Assembly (NCBI GenBank): GCA_026770585.1
Contig: MU646521.1
Location: 327,608 to 340,340 of the forward strand
Direction of reading: 5' to 3'
DNA length: 12,733 bases
Source of the DNA: Baffinella frigidus
Lineage: Eukaryota > Cryptophyceae > Cryptomonadales > Baffinellaceae
Shown one piece after another: positions 6,000-12,278 of this stretch (positions are counted from its first letter, which is position 1; each line of letters starts with the position of its first letter). Made by a program: the position numbers and the translations under genes. The notes under the pieces are model-generated. The model saw only the letters and a list, made by a program, of their open reading frames with translations. It ran no database searches and was not told where the DNA came from.

Positions 6000-6856
6000 C
6001 GATCGCCCTAAACGCGTCCAGTAGCTCCCGCCCCGTCGGCTCAAGGGCCCTGTCCACACCCTTTTTAAAACCCAAATGTTGTACAAGTCGGGGCATGTGT
6101 AGTAATTTACATGGATTGGACACGCTTTTCGTGTAGCAACGTGACCAACTCCATACACGCCGCCTACAATCGATATTTAAAAAGGGTGCTGGATCAGCCC
6201 GGAACGCGTCCAGCAGATCCCGCCCCGTCGGCTCAAGGGCCCTGTCCACACCCTTTTTAAAACCCAAATGTTGTACAAGTCGGGGCATGTGTAGTAATTT
6301 TCATGGGTTGGACACGTTTGTCGTGTAGCCACGTGACCAACTCCATACAAACCGCCTACAATCGATATTTAAAAAGGGTGCTGGATTAGCCCTGAACGCG
6401 TCCAGTAGCTCCCGCCCCGTCGGTTCAAGGGCCCTGTCCACACCCTTTTTAAAACCCAAAAGCTGTACAAGTTGGGGAATGTCCGAATATGTAGTAATGT
6501 TCATGGATTGGACACGCTTTTCGTGTAGCCACGTGACCCACTCCATACAAGCCGCCTACAATCGATATTTAAAAAGGGTGCTGGATCAGCCCTGAACGCA
6601 TCTAGGGGCTCGCGCCCCGTCGGTTCGAGGGCCCTGTCCACATGCGGCGGACCAAACACCCTTTTTAAAACCCAAAAGCTGTACAAGTTGGGGAATGTCC
6701 GAATGTGTAGCAATTTTCATGGATTGGACACGCTTTTCGTATAGCCACGTGACCATCTCCATACAAGCCGCCTACAATCGATGTTTTAAAAAGGGTGCGG
6801 GATCAGCCCTGAACGAATCTAGGGGCTCGCGCCCCGTCGGTTCGAGGGCCCTGTTT
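6000..6856. repeat. Satellite, unit about 192-216 bp, 4-5 copies
   Basis: Units begin at CGATATTTAAAAAGGGTG: 6171, 6363, 6563 and 6779. A partial unit precedes (about 6000-6170) and another follows to 6856. Spacings are 192, 200 and 216 bp. Each holds CGTCCAG..GCTC, CGCCCCGTCGG, GGGCCCTGTCCACACCC, TTTTTAAAACCCAAA, GTGTAGTAATTTTCATGG and CACGTGACC. TTTAAAAAGGGTG and CACCCTTTTTAAAA form an inverted pair within the unit. Unit 4 carries an extra GCGGCGGACC-type segment. Minus-strand frames are open over parts of several units, but the unit lengths do not keep phase. Confidence 0.93.
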
Positions 6857-6857
6857 A

Positions 6858-6971
6858 TCTGGGAACACGTGTTTTTCTTTTTAAAATCTGCACAAAATTT
6901 ACTACACACTTGGGTCATTTGTGTAGTAATTTTCGTTGCCATATGCCTGTAGAAAAATAGTTGTTCCCGGA
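6858..6971. mobile_element. Foldback element L at the satellite edge
   Basis: Ends TCTGGGAACACGTGTTTTTCT on the left and, on the other strand, TCCGGGAACAACTATTTTTC on the right. An inner stem pairs AAAATTTACTACACA with TGTGTAGTAATTTT (6894-6926). The left end cuts a satellite unit after GGGCCCTGTTTA, so it inserted into the array or defines its edge. TA lies at the left edge and one base off at the right. Confidence 0.72.
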
Positions 6972-6985
6972 TTACTGTGGGGGGT

Positions 6986-7164
6986 CCACACGAGGCTACC
7001 CAGGCGAACAGAATAAAACGGACTTTTAAAGTGTTGTGGGCAAATGATCACGTTTCCGCCCGCTGAGCGGTCGGACCTGTGTAAAGTCGCTGCTTTTCAG
7101 CTGAAAATTACTACACACGTTTACAATCGACATTTATTCTGTTCGCATAGGTAGCCTCGTGTGG
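6986..7164 (+). mobile_element. Foldback element E, copy 3 (diverged)
   Basis: Inverted ends CCACACGAGGCTACCCAGGC and CCACACGAGGCTACCTATGC (other strand), both continuing GCGAACAGAATAAA. AAATGATCACGTTTCC is kept at 7046-7061, but the inner palindrome is replaced by CGCTGAGCG and a segment with AAAATTACTACACACG and TACAATCGACATTTA. The last block resembles the satellite junction TACAATCGATATTTA. Confidence 0.88.
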
Positions 7165-7234
7165 GTAGCCGCGGTTATTGCACGAGGGAAAAGAGCACCG
7201 TTTACGTACCCCTGGAAATCCGGGAGCTCCCAAG

Positions 7235-7290
7235 ACCCTAAACCCTGAACCCTAAAACACCTAAACCCTAAAACCCCTAAACCCTAGACC
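7235..7290 (-). repeat. CCCTAAA heptamer block, C-rich on plus strand
   Basis: Irregular CCCTAAA, CCCTGAA and CCCTAAAACA units. Orientation is opposite to the G-rich arrays on both sides of it. Confidence 0.9.
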
Positions 7291-7333
7291 CCCGTCGGAA
7301 ACAGGTCCGTGGAGAGCGAGTCGTTCCACTCAA

Positions 7334-7424
7334 AAGAGAGAGGGAGAGAGGGAGAGAGGGAGAGAGGGAGAGAGGGAGAGAGGTGAAGAGGGAGAGAGGG
7401 AGAGAGGGAGAGGGAGGGAGAGGG
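7334..7424 (+). repeat. GA-rich microsatellite (GAGAGAGG)n
   Basis: Mostly 8-bp GAGAGAGG units, a pure purine tract on the plus strand capable of triplex structure. Followed by a 13-C run at 7459-7471. Confidence 0.95.
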
Positions 7425-7549
7425 CTTGACAGGGCTCATGTCTCTGCGCAGGTCTACGCCCCCCCCCCCCCACTCAGAAGACTACAGAGAACACTTTTCA
7501 ACCGGAATTGGATCCTTTCCTTCAATTTGTACTGGAAATGTCACGTCCC

Positions 7550-7567
7550 TGCCCGGACATCCGGGCA
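7550..7567. repeat. Short hairpin TGCCCGG/CCGGGCA
   Basis: Perfect 7-bp arms around ACAT. No neighbouring gene gives it a role. Confidence 0.7.
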
Positions 7568-7615
7568 AGTTCGTACCCCGTAGGCCACACAGGGCCCTAC
7601 GTGGGGGTATCCCTA

Positions 7616-7652
7616 GATCGTTCTTGGAGCCCTTTGATCGTTCTTGGAGCCG
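7616..7652 (+). repeat. 20-bp tandem repeat, two copies
   Basis: GATCGTTCTTGGAGCC occurs twice with a 20-bp period. TTGACTTTTGAGAAAG and ATGACTTTTGAAAAC follow as a second loose pair (7667-7712). Confidence 0.85.
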
Positions 7653-7796
7653 TTTTTGTGCTAAAAATTGACTTTTGAGAAAGTTTTCCCTTCAAAAATG
7701 ACTTTTGAAAACCCCCCCCTCCAGCCCTGCGTGGCTTTTAAGCGGTACCAAGAGAGTGTCCGTTACGAATATCAACAGGTTCTCGGTTATTTAAGG

Positions 7797-7976
7797 AAGC
7801 CGTTTATTAGTACCGACACGGCCGCCGTTACCTTATCCGTAGGAAAACCCCCATGTGTCCCTACGGATTGCCTACCGTAGGGTCCTAGGTCTTATCGCTT
7901 ATGGGTTTTTCAGAATCTCTTCGAAGTCCGCTATGTAGCAGAGGGAGACGTTTATGAGTACCAACACGGCCGCCAT
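7797..7976 (+). repeat. Direct repeat CGTTTAT-AGTACC-ACACGGCCGCC
   Basis: GCCGTTTATTAGTACCGACA at 7799 and GACGTTTATGAGTACCAACA at 7946 both continue CGGCCGCC. Between them lies R3 copy 2. ACACGGCCGCCATG also appears at 1087-1100. Confidence 0.75.
7825..7939 (+). repeat. Dispersed repeat R3, copy 2
   Basis: CCGTTACCTTATCCGTAGGA, TGCCTACCGTAGGGTCCTAG, GTCTTATCGCTTATGGG and CTTCGAAGTCCGCTATGTAG align along their length with 8312-8424. The left inverted arm seen at 8263 is not found here. Confidence 0.88.
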
Positions 7977-8032
7977 GTCTGCGCCCCCACGGAGGCCATG
8001 GGTGAGCAGGGACGCCGAGAGGGGGTCATGCG

Positions 8033-8100
8033 CACCATTGACAGACCACAAATGTGCACCGTTGACAGACTACAAATGTCAACGTTGACAGACCACAAAT
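8033..8100 (+). repeat. 24-bp tandem repeat, three copies
   Basis: CACCATTGACAGACCACAAA, CACCGTTGACAGACTACAAA and a third copy AACGTTGACAGACCACAAAT, period 24. The period is a multiple of three, but the frames around it carry no recognisable protein. Confidence 0.9.
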
Positions 8101-8185
8101 TGAATCAAACTCAAACGGACGCCCAGAGAGGGAATAGCACGAAAAAACTAAGCCCGCGCTGACAACTCCCGTTTGGCTAGATTCA
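8101..8185. repeat. Small inverted repeat
   Basis: TGAATCAAACTCAAACGG at 8101-8118 pairs approximately with CCGTTTGGCTAGATTCA ending at 8185. It starts exactly where the 24-bp tandem repeat stops. Possibly a small or decayed foldback. Confidence 0.45.
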
Positions 8186-8262
8186 CGAGGTCTAGGGGGG
8201 AGGGGGGGGACACTCGTCGTAAAGCAACTGATATCGAGGGATTCCACCAGGGACCGCCCCGT

Positions 8263-8423
8263 CCACACAGCGGACTACGAAGGGATTTTCGGGCGCTGAG
8301 AGCCCGGGTTTCCGTTACCTTATCTGTAGGAACCCCCCTATGTCCATACGGGATGCCTACTGTAGGGTCCTAGGTCTTATCGCTCAGGGGTTATTCAAGA
8401 TCCCTTCGAAGTCCGCTGTGTGG
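8263..8423. mobile_element. Foldback element I containing R3 copy 3
   Basis: Left arm CCACACAGCGGACTACGAAG with GGATTTTC; the right arm, on the other strand, is CCACACAGCGGACTTCGAAG with GGATCTTG. The inside carries TCCGTTACCTTATCTGTAGG, GCCTACTGTAGGGTCCTAGG and GTCTTATCGCTCAGGGG. This shows that R3 is the right part of a foldback family whose copies at 3865 and 7825 lack the left arm. Confidence 0.8.
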
Positions 8424-8468
8424 TATTGCACACGGGAAAGTTTACGCACAGAAAAAAAACTTTCGGGC

Positions 8469-8645
8469 CACTCGAGAATGCAAGAGGGGCCTATTTACAT
8501 ATGGGGTTGTAAACATTTGTACCAGGATAGGGTGTTCCAACCTCGTGTCTGTGCTAAAAGGGCATAAAGAATGGCTCCAAAGCCAATGAAAGTTACTACA
8601 CAAAGGCTCGGTTCTTAAATAGGGCCCTCTAGCATTCTCGTGTGG
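8469..8645 (+). mobile_element. Foldback element K, copy 1 (CCACTCGAG family)
   Basis: Inverted ends CCACTCGAGAATGCAAGAGG and CCACACGAGAATGCTAGAGG (other strand), both continuing into CCTATTTA. Inside are ATGGGGTTGTAAACATTTGT, ACCAGGATAGGGTGTTCC and AGTTACTACACAAAGG. A partial relative lies at 5310-5391, and wider relatives at 11493 and 12327. Confidence 0.88.
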
Positions 8646-8665
8646 TGTAGAGACTCTAGGCGTTT

Positions 8666-9095
8666 AAACGATGCTTCTCCCCCTTATGTTGTTGAGGGTG
8701 TAGAGGTTAGGGTTTGAGGTTTGGGGATGGGGGATTTGAGAGTAAGGTTTAGGGTTTTGGGTTCAGGGCATAGGGGTCAGGGGTCAGGGTTTAGGGTTCA
8801 CGGTTGAGGGCACGGTTTAAATTTTGGGGTTCAGGGTTCAGGGTTTAGGGTTCAGGGTTTAGGGTTTAGGGTTTAGGATGTAGGGTGCGGTTCACGTTTT
8901 AGGGCTCAGGGTTAACGGTTTAGAGCGCGGTTCACGCTTTAGGGTTCAGGAGATCAACACCTGCACATGAAAGGCCCGAGCGGTTTAGGGTTCAGGGGTT
9001 AGGGTTCAGAATTTAGGGTTTATGAGGAAAAAAAACCTGCACATGAAAGGGCCAAGCGCCCTGTCATTCAAGTCGACGCAGAAGCCTGCATTGTT
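8666..9095 (+). repeat. Telomere-like block with 58-bp motif, unit 1
   Basis: Starts ACGATGCTTCTCCCCCTTAT, then GGGTGTAGAGGTT, then degenerate TTTAGGG and TTCAGGG heptamers. It ends with the 58-bp motif ACCTGCACATGAAAGGGCC to GCCTGCATTGTT (9035-9095). A short form of the motif is at 8959-8982. Unit 2 (9098-9406) repeats the same order, so this is a tandem duplication of a composite block. Confidence 0.85.
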
Positions 9096-9097
9096 TC

Positions 9098-9406
9098 ACG
9101 ATGCTTCTCCCTCTTATTTTGTTTAGGGTGTAGAGGTTGGGGTTTGGGGGTTTGGGGTTGGGGTTTGGGGTTTGGGGTTTGGGGGTTGGGGGTTGGGGGT
9201 TGGGGGTTTGAGTTTAAGTTCTAGGGTTTAGGGTTCATGGCAGAGGGGTCAGGGGTCAGGGTTTAGGGTTAAAGGCTCAGGGCACTGCCCACGGTTTAGT
9301 GTTCAGGGGTTGCGGTTCAAAATTTAGGGTTTATGAGAAAAAAACACCTGCACATGAAAGGGCCAAGCGCCCTGCCATTCAAGTCGACGCAAAAGCCTGC
9401 ATGGTT
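9098..9406 (+). repeat. Telomere-like block with 58-bp motif, unit 2
   Basis: Starts ACGATGCTTCTCCCTCTTAT and GGGTGTAGAGGTT, then TTTGGGG units, the GGGGTCAGGGGTCAGGG segment also seen in unit 1, and AATTTAGGGTTTATGAG leading into the 58-bp motif at 9346-9406. Confidence 0.85.
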
Positions 9407-9467
9407 ACGCCTTGTTCCGCCCCGACATCCGAACCCCAACCCCAACAACACCCACGGACCGCACGGC

Positions 9468-9628
9468 TAGGGTTTAGGGTTTAGGGTTGAGGGTTGAGGG
9501 TTTGGGATTTAGGGTTTGGGGTTTAGGGTTTAGGGTTTAGGGTTTAGGGTTTAGTGTTTAGGGTTTAGGGTTCGTATAGTGTTTAGGGTTTAGGGTTTAG
9601 GTTTAGGGTTTAGGGTTTAGGGTTCGTA
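9468..9628 (+). repeat. Interstitial TTTAGGG telomeric array
   Basis: Long near-pure TTTAGGG runs, interrupted by TTGAGGG and TTTGGGG units and by two GTTCGTAT steps. This is the cleanest plant-type telomere sequence in the window. It is internal, with more than 3 kb on its right side. Confidence 0.95.
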
Positions 9629-9673
9629 TGCGCCATCGCCCTCACCCGTTAAAGGCGATTCCGTGCACTGCGG

Positions 9674-9740
9674 GCGGCCAGAAGGTGGGTGGGGGGGTGG
9701 GGGGGGTCGGAATAGAAGGTGGTGGTGGTGGTGGTGGGGT
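9674..9740 (+). repeat. G-rich tract with (GGT)n
   Basis: GGCGGCCAGAAGGTGGGTGG and further G runs are followed by seven or so GGT units at 9717-9739. It has G-quadruplex potential. Confidence 0.85.
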
Positions 9741-9744
9741 AAAT

Positions 9745-9805
9745 ACCTGCACATGAAAGGGCCAAGCGCCCTGCCGTTCCCATCGACGCAGAAGCCTGCA
9801 TGGTT
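9745..9805 (+). repeat. 58-bp motif, fourth copy
   Basis: ACCTGCACATGAAAGGGCCA, AGCGCCCTGCCGTTCC, TCGACGCAGAAGCCTGCATG. It matches 9035-9095 and 9346-9406 apart from a few bases (CCCATC replacing CAAGTC). Confidence 0.92.
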
Positions 9806-9827
9806 CGGGTTCTCCTCCTCCGTGTGT

Positions 9828-10172
9828 CTGGTTTGGGGTTTGGGGTTTGTGGTTTGTGGTTTAGGGTTTAGGGTGTGGGGTTTGGGGTTTGGGGTTTGGA
9901 GTGTAGGGTTTAGGGTTTAGGGCATAGGGTTTAGGGTTTGGGGATTGGGGTTTGAGGTGTAGGGTTTAGGGTTTGGGGTTTGGGGTTTGGGGTTTGGGAT
10001 TTGGGAGTTGGGGTGTAGGGTTTAGGGTTTGGGGTTTGGGGTTTGGGGTTTGGGTTTTGGGATTTGGGGTTTAGTGTTTAGGGTTTGGGGTTTGGAGTTT
10101 GGGTTTTGGGGGTTAGGGATTGGGGTTCGGGGTTGGGGGGTTCGTGTTTCGTGTTTCGGGGTTGGGGTGTAC
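9828..10172 (+). repeat. TTTGGGG heptamer array
   Basis: TTTGGGG dominates, with TTTAGGG pairs spaced regularly. A higher-order unit of about 55 bp (GGTGTAGGG, TTTAGGG, several TTTGGGG, then GGGATTTGGGA) recurs at about 9955 and 10012. The right end becomes TTTCGTG and TTCGGGG. An inverted relative of the higher-order unit is at 10961-11075. Confidence 0.93.
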
Positions 10173-10287
10173 CCCAAGCGTCGCATGAACCACAACCCGG
10201 CGCCCTCCCCTGTCAGCCGCGGCAGCGCCCGCACCTATTGAAGAAGAACAAGAAGAGGAAAGCTCTCAGCACTCGCGGGACCGTGCC

Positions 10288-10307
10288 GCATCCACACGTG
10301 TGGATGC
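10288..10307. repeat. Perfect 20-bp palindrome
   Basis: GCATCCACAC followed directly by its complement GTGTGGATGC. No repeat of it elsewhere was noticed. Confidence 0.9.
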
Positions 10308-10319
10308 ACTCTCGGCAGG

Positions 10320-10475
10320 CTGGGGGAGAGGGGGAGAGAAGAGGAGAGAGAGAGAGAGGGGAGAGGGGGAGGGAGAGGGGGGAGAGAGGAGAGAGAGGAG
10401 AGAGAGGGGGGGAGGAGAGAGTGGAGAGAGAGAGGAGAGAGAGAGGGGTAGCGGGAGAGAGAGAGGACAGCGCAC
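10320..10475 (+). repeat. GA-rich microsatellite
   Basis: Irregular GAGA and GGGAGAG tract, almost all purine on the plus strand, longer and less regular than 7334-7424. It gives open frames on both strands made of R/E/G or S/L/P residues, which are not genes. Confidence 0.93.
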
Positions 10476-10492
10476 CTTCATACAGAAGACCA

Positions 10493-10551
10493 AGGTAGGT
10501 GCGGCCTACACATCGGGTAGGTGCGTGGGTCTTATCGGCCGCACCTACCCG
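10493..10551. repeat. Two overlapping alternative stems
   Basis: GGTAGGTGCGGCC (10494-10506) can pair with GGCCGCACCTACC (10537-10549). CGGGTAGGTGCG (10514-10525) can pair with CGCACCTACCCG (10540-10551). Both use the same right strand, so only one can form at a time. Confidence 0.7.
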
Positions 10552-10644
10552 CTGTGTTTCAGTCGACGTGTGATGCTTTGGCACGAGCTTCAACTATTGC
10601 CATGCTTTCTTTCTTTTCGTGGGCCGAAGATGTGAAACGCGCTC

Positions 10645-10887
10645 TACAGGGGTACCTCGCACATAAGAAAGCGCCACCCCCTAGGACCCTACAGTAGGAC
10701 TATGCCCAGGGCCCTACGGTAGTCGTAGGGGTTGGGCGCATCGACGTGTGTTCGATAACCAATTCGGGTTGGGTTGCAACTGCTACCTCGACAGCAGCAG
10801 TCGTTTGGCCAACAACGTAGGACTATGCCTAGGGTCCTATGGAGGTCCTAGGGGTGGGCGCTTTCTTATGAGCGAGGTGCCCCTGTA
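10645..10887. mobile_element. Foldback MITE family B, copy 3, composite
   Basis: Element 10647-10885 (239 bp) between TA 10645-10646 and TA 10886-10887. Ends are CAGGGGTACCTCGCACATAA and, on the other strand, CAGGGGCACCTCGCTCATAA, both followed by GAAAGCGCC. It is about twice the usual 117-118 bp. The inner segment from GTAGGACTATGCC to GGGCGC occurs twice (10694-10739 and 10817-10861), with 77 bp of unrelated sequence between (10740-10816). This looks like an internal duplication with captured DNA. The TA pair suggests it moved in this form or gained the extra after insertion. Confidence 0.88.
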
Positions 10888-10960
10888 TTTCATGTGAAAA
10901 CGATTCGGAACACGTTTGTGCAATGGTGGGATGGTGTTCATGCCATGGAGGGGCTATGCC

Positions 10961-11075
10961 AAACCCCAAACCCCAAACCCCAAACCCCAAACCCCAAACC
11001 CCAAACTCTAAACCCTACACCTCAAATCCCAAATCCCAAACCCCAAACCCCAAACCCTAAACCCTACACCCCAAA
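10961..11075 (-). repeat. CCCCAAA heptamer block, inverted
   Basis: CCCCAAA, CCCTAAA and CCCTACA units. Its reverse complement follows the order of 9955-10060, including GGTGTAGGGTTTAGGG, several TTTGGGG, and GGGATTTGGGA. It is therefore an inverted copy of that higher-order unit. Confidence 0.92.
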
Positions 11076-11211
11076 GCAAGCAAAAACCAACCGTTGCATG
11101 ACACACACCGGTGTTTAGCGTTCAGAGGTCGTTGGAGCGTTGGTGGTGTCCGAGCAATCATCCGGAAGCATGTCTTATTGAATTTCGGAACAAGACAGAA
11201 TCTAATCGCGG

Positions 11212-11334
11212 CGAGTATTTATGATAAATACGCACCGGTGACGAAATTTACTACACAAATGGACCATACTAGTAATTATTAAAGCATTTGTGTAGTAAAC
11301 TTCGTTGCCGGTGCGTATGTATCATAAATACTCG
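11212..11334. mobile_element. Foldback element M
   Basis: Inverted arms of 50 bp (11212-11261 and 11285-11334) with about four mismatches: CGAGTATTTATGATAAATAC, GCACCGG, then ACGAAATTTACTACACAAAT on the left. The centre is a 23-bp AT-rich loop. It carries the GTGTAGTAA..TTCGTTGCC box in both arms. No clear target duplication. Confidence 0.88.
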
Positions 11335-11390
11335 TCTGGATGAAATGTGTCCCGCTTCGTCAGACTTCCAACGCCGAAGATAAGGGGAGA

Positions 11391-11431
11391 TATGCTATTT
11401 CAGGCATAAAAAGAAGCCTTGCAATAGCATA
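11391..11431. repeat. Hairpin TATGCTATTTCAGGC
   Basis: Arms 11391-11405 and 11416-11431 pair with small mismatches (TATGCTATT-CA-GGC type) around CATAAAAAGAA. No further copies were seen. Confidence 0.65.
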
Positions 11432-11492
11432 AATCAGGACAGATTCTGGTATGTTCCGAGATTGAGCGCTTGGCGTAGTCTAGCTCTGCCTC

Positions 11493-11691
11493 CCACTCGA
11501 GGCCAGCGATGTGGCTATTTCTTAAATGTGGTTGTTGAGTTTGTACCAGGCACGGGCGGGCTTGGTCACGTTCCCCACCAAATTTTGGTGAGGGAAGTGA
11601 CCTCCCCGCCTGAAATCAAGACGTTTTAGTCGCTTTTGTCACTTTGAGAAGAAACACGGTTTTGAAATAGGCGCATTTCTGGGCTCGAGCG
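11493..11691 (+). mobile_element. Foldback element K, copy 2 (diverged)
   Basis: Ends CCACTCGAGGCCAGCGATGT and, on the other strand, CGCTCGAGCCCAGAAATGCG, both then reaching CTATTTC. Inside are AAATGTGGTTGTTGAGTTTG, TACCAGGCACGGGCGGGC and an apex hairpin GGTCACGTTCCCCACCAAA/TTTGGTGAGGGAAGTGACC (11554-11593 region). The ends are more decayed than in the other members. Confidence 0.75.
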
Positions 11692-11819
11692 TTCAGTCTA
11701 AGCTGAGCCATAGCATACATTCAGGCGTTTAGGCACTAGCTAAACAAGGCCACCTCGGAAGGAAGATATGGTTGGTAGCGATCCGATCAAACGCACCTTA
11801 CTCTCTTCGGTCCGCACTC
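11692..11819. other. Unassigned, no gene seen
   Basis: Single-copy-looking sequence between elements K2 and G2. CATAGCATACATTCAGG at 11708 faintly recalls the hairpin at 11391. No coding or RNA signal is recognised. Confidence 0.5.
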
Positions 11820-11981
11820 ATAGGCTAACGGCCTGAAAATGGGGTGGTTGGGCATACGGCATTGCCTAGGACCTCCTACCGTAGGCCGAGGGATCCTAGG
11901 ACCAAAAAGTCTCGGCCTACGGTAGAAGGTCCTAGGCAATGCCGTAGGCCTAACCACCCCATTTTTAGGCCGTTACCCTAT
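11820..11981 (-). mobile_element. Foldback element G, copy 2 (inverted, more complete)
   Basis: Ends ATAGGCTAACGGCCTGAAAA and, on the other strand, ATAGGGTAACGGCCTAAAAA. The core is a full palindrome: ATTGCCTAGGACCTCCTACC, GTAGGCCGAG, apex, CTCGGCCTACGGTAG, AGGTCCTAGGCAAT. Compared with copy 1 (3200-3382) it lacks the triplicated GGGGTAGTTAGG segment and retains the inner left arm. At one stem position copy 1 has an A-T pair and copy 2 a G-C pair (GGGTAGTT/AACTACCC against GGGTGGTT/AACCACCC). Confidence 0.9.
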
Positions 11982-12039
11982 TAACGCCGCAGCACACAGA
12001 TCATCCACAAAAAATGCGTTGCGGGCCACGATAGGACGC

Positions 12040-12221
12040 CCACACGAGGCTATGCATGCGAACAAAATAAAAGGGTGTTTTAAAAAATTGTGGGGAAATG
12101 ATGACGTTTCCCCCGGAAAAACCTGGAGGAAACGTGATCATTTGCTGACTTTTGGCGTGTTTCCTGGGCAATAATCCAATAATTGACTTATGAATCTGTT
12201 CGCATGGATAGCCTCGTGTGG
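12040..12221 (-). mobile_element. Foldback element E, copy 2 (inverted)
   Basis: The reverse complement follows 1775-1956 from end to end, about 182 bp. The roughly 98 bp at its right, plus-strand side (about 12124-12221) are identical to the first half of copy 1; the other half carries about eight differences, including one breaking the inner stem (GATGACG replacing GATCACG). Flanks differ from those of copy 1, so these are separate insertions. Confidence 0.93.
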
Positions 12222-12278
12222 GCAGGCAGAGCTCGGTAGTCCCGAATACAACTCCGGAGACGATTAAAACTATAACTT

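Noticed and set aside
5833-6713. Minus-strand frames in the satellite sharing VDRALEPTGRELLDAFRA-like text
   Set aside because: The similarity comes from high nucleotide identity of the satellite units. Unit spacings of 192, 200 and 216 bp do not all keep phase, stops occur at unit ends, and differences between copies are not mainly silent. A transcript would reopen the question.
9468-9628. Possible chromosome end marked by TTTAGGG
   Set aside because: The array is internal, with over 3 kb of other repeats after it, and heptamers occur in both orientations.
10213-10635. Frames of 75-137 residues on both strands over the GA tract
   Set aside because: Low-complexity R/E/G or S/P/L translations of a microsatellite, open on both strands.
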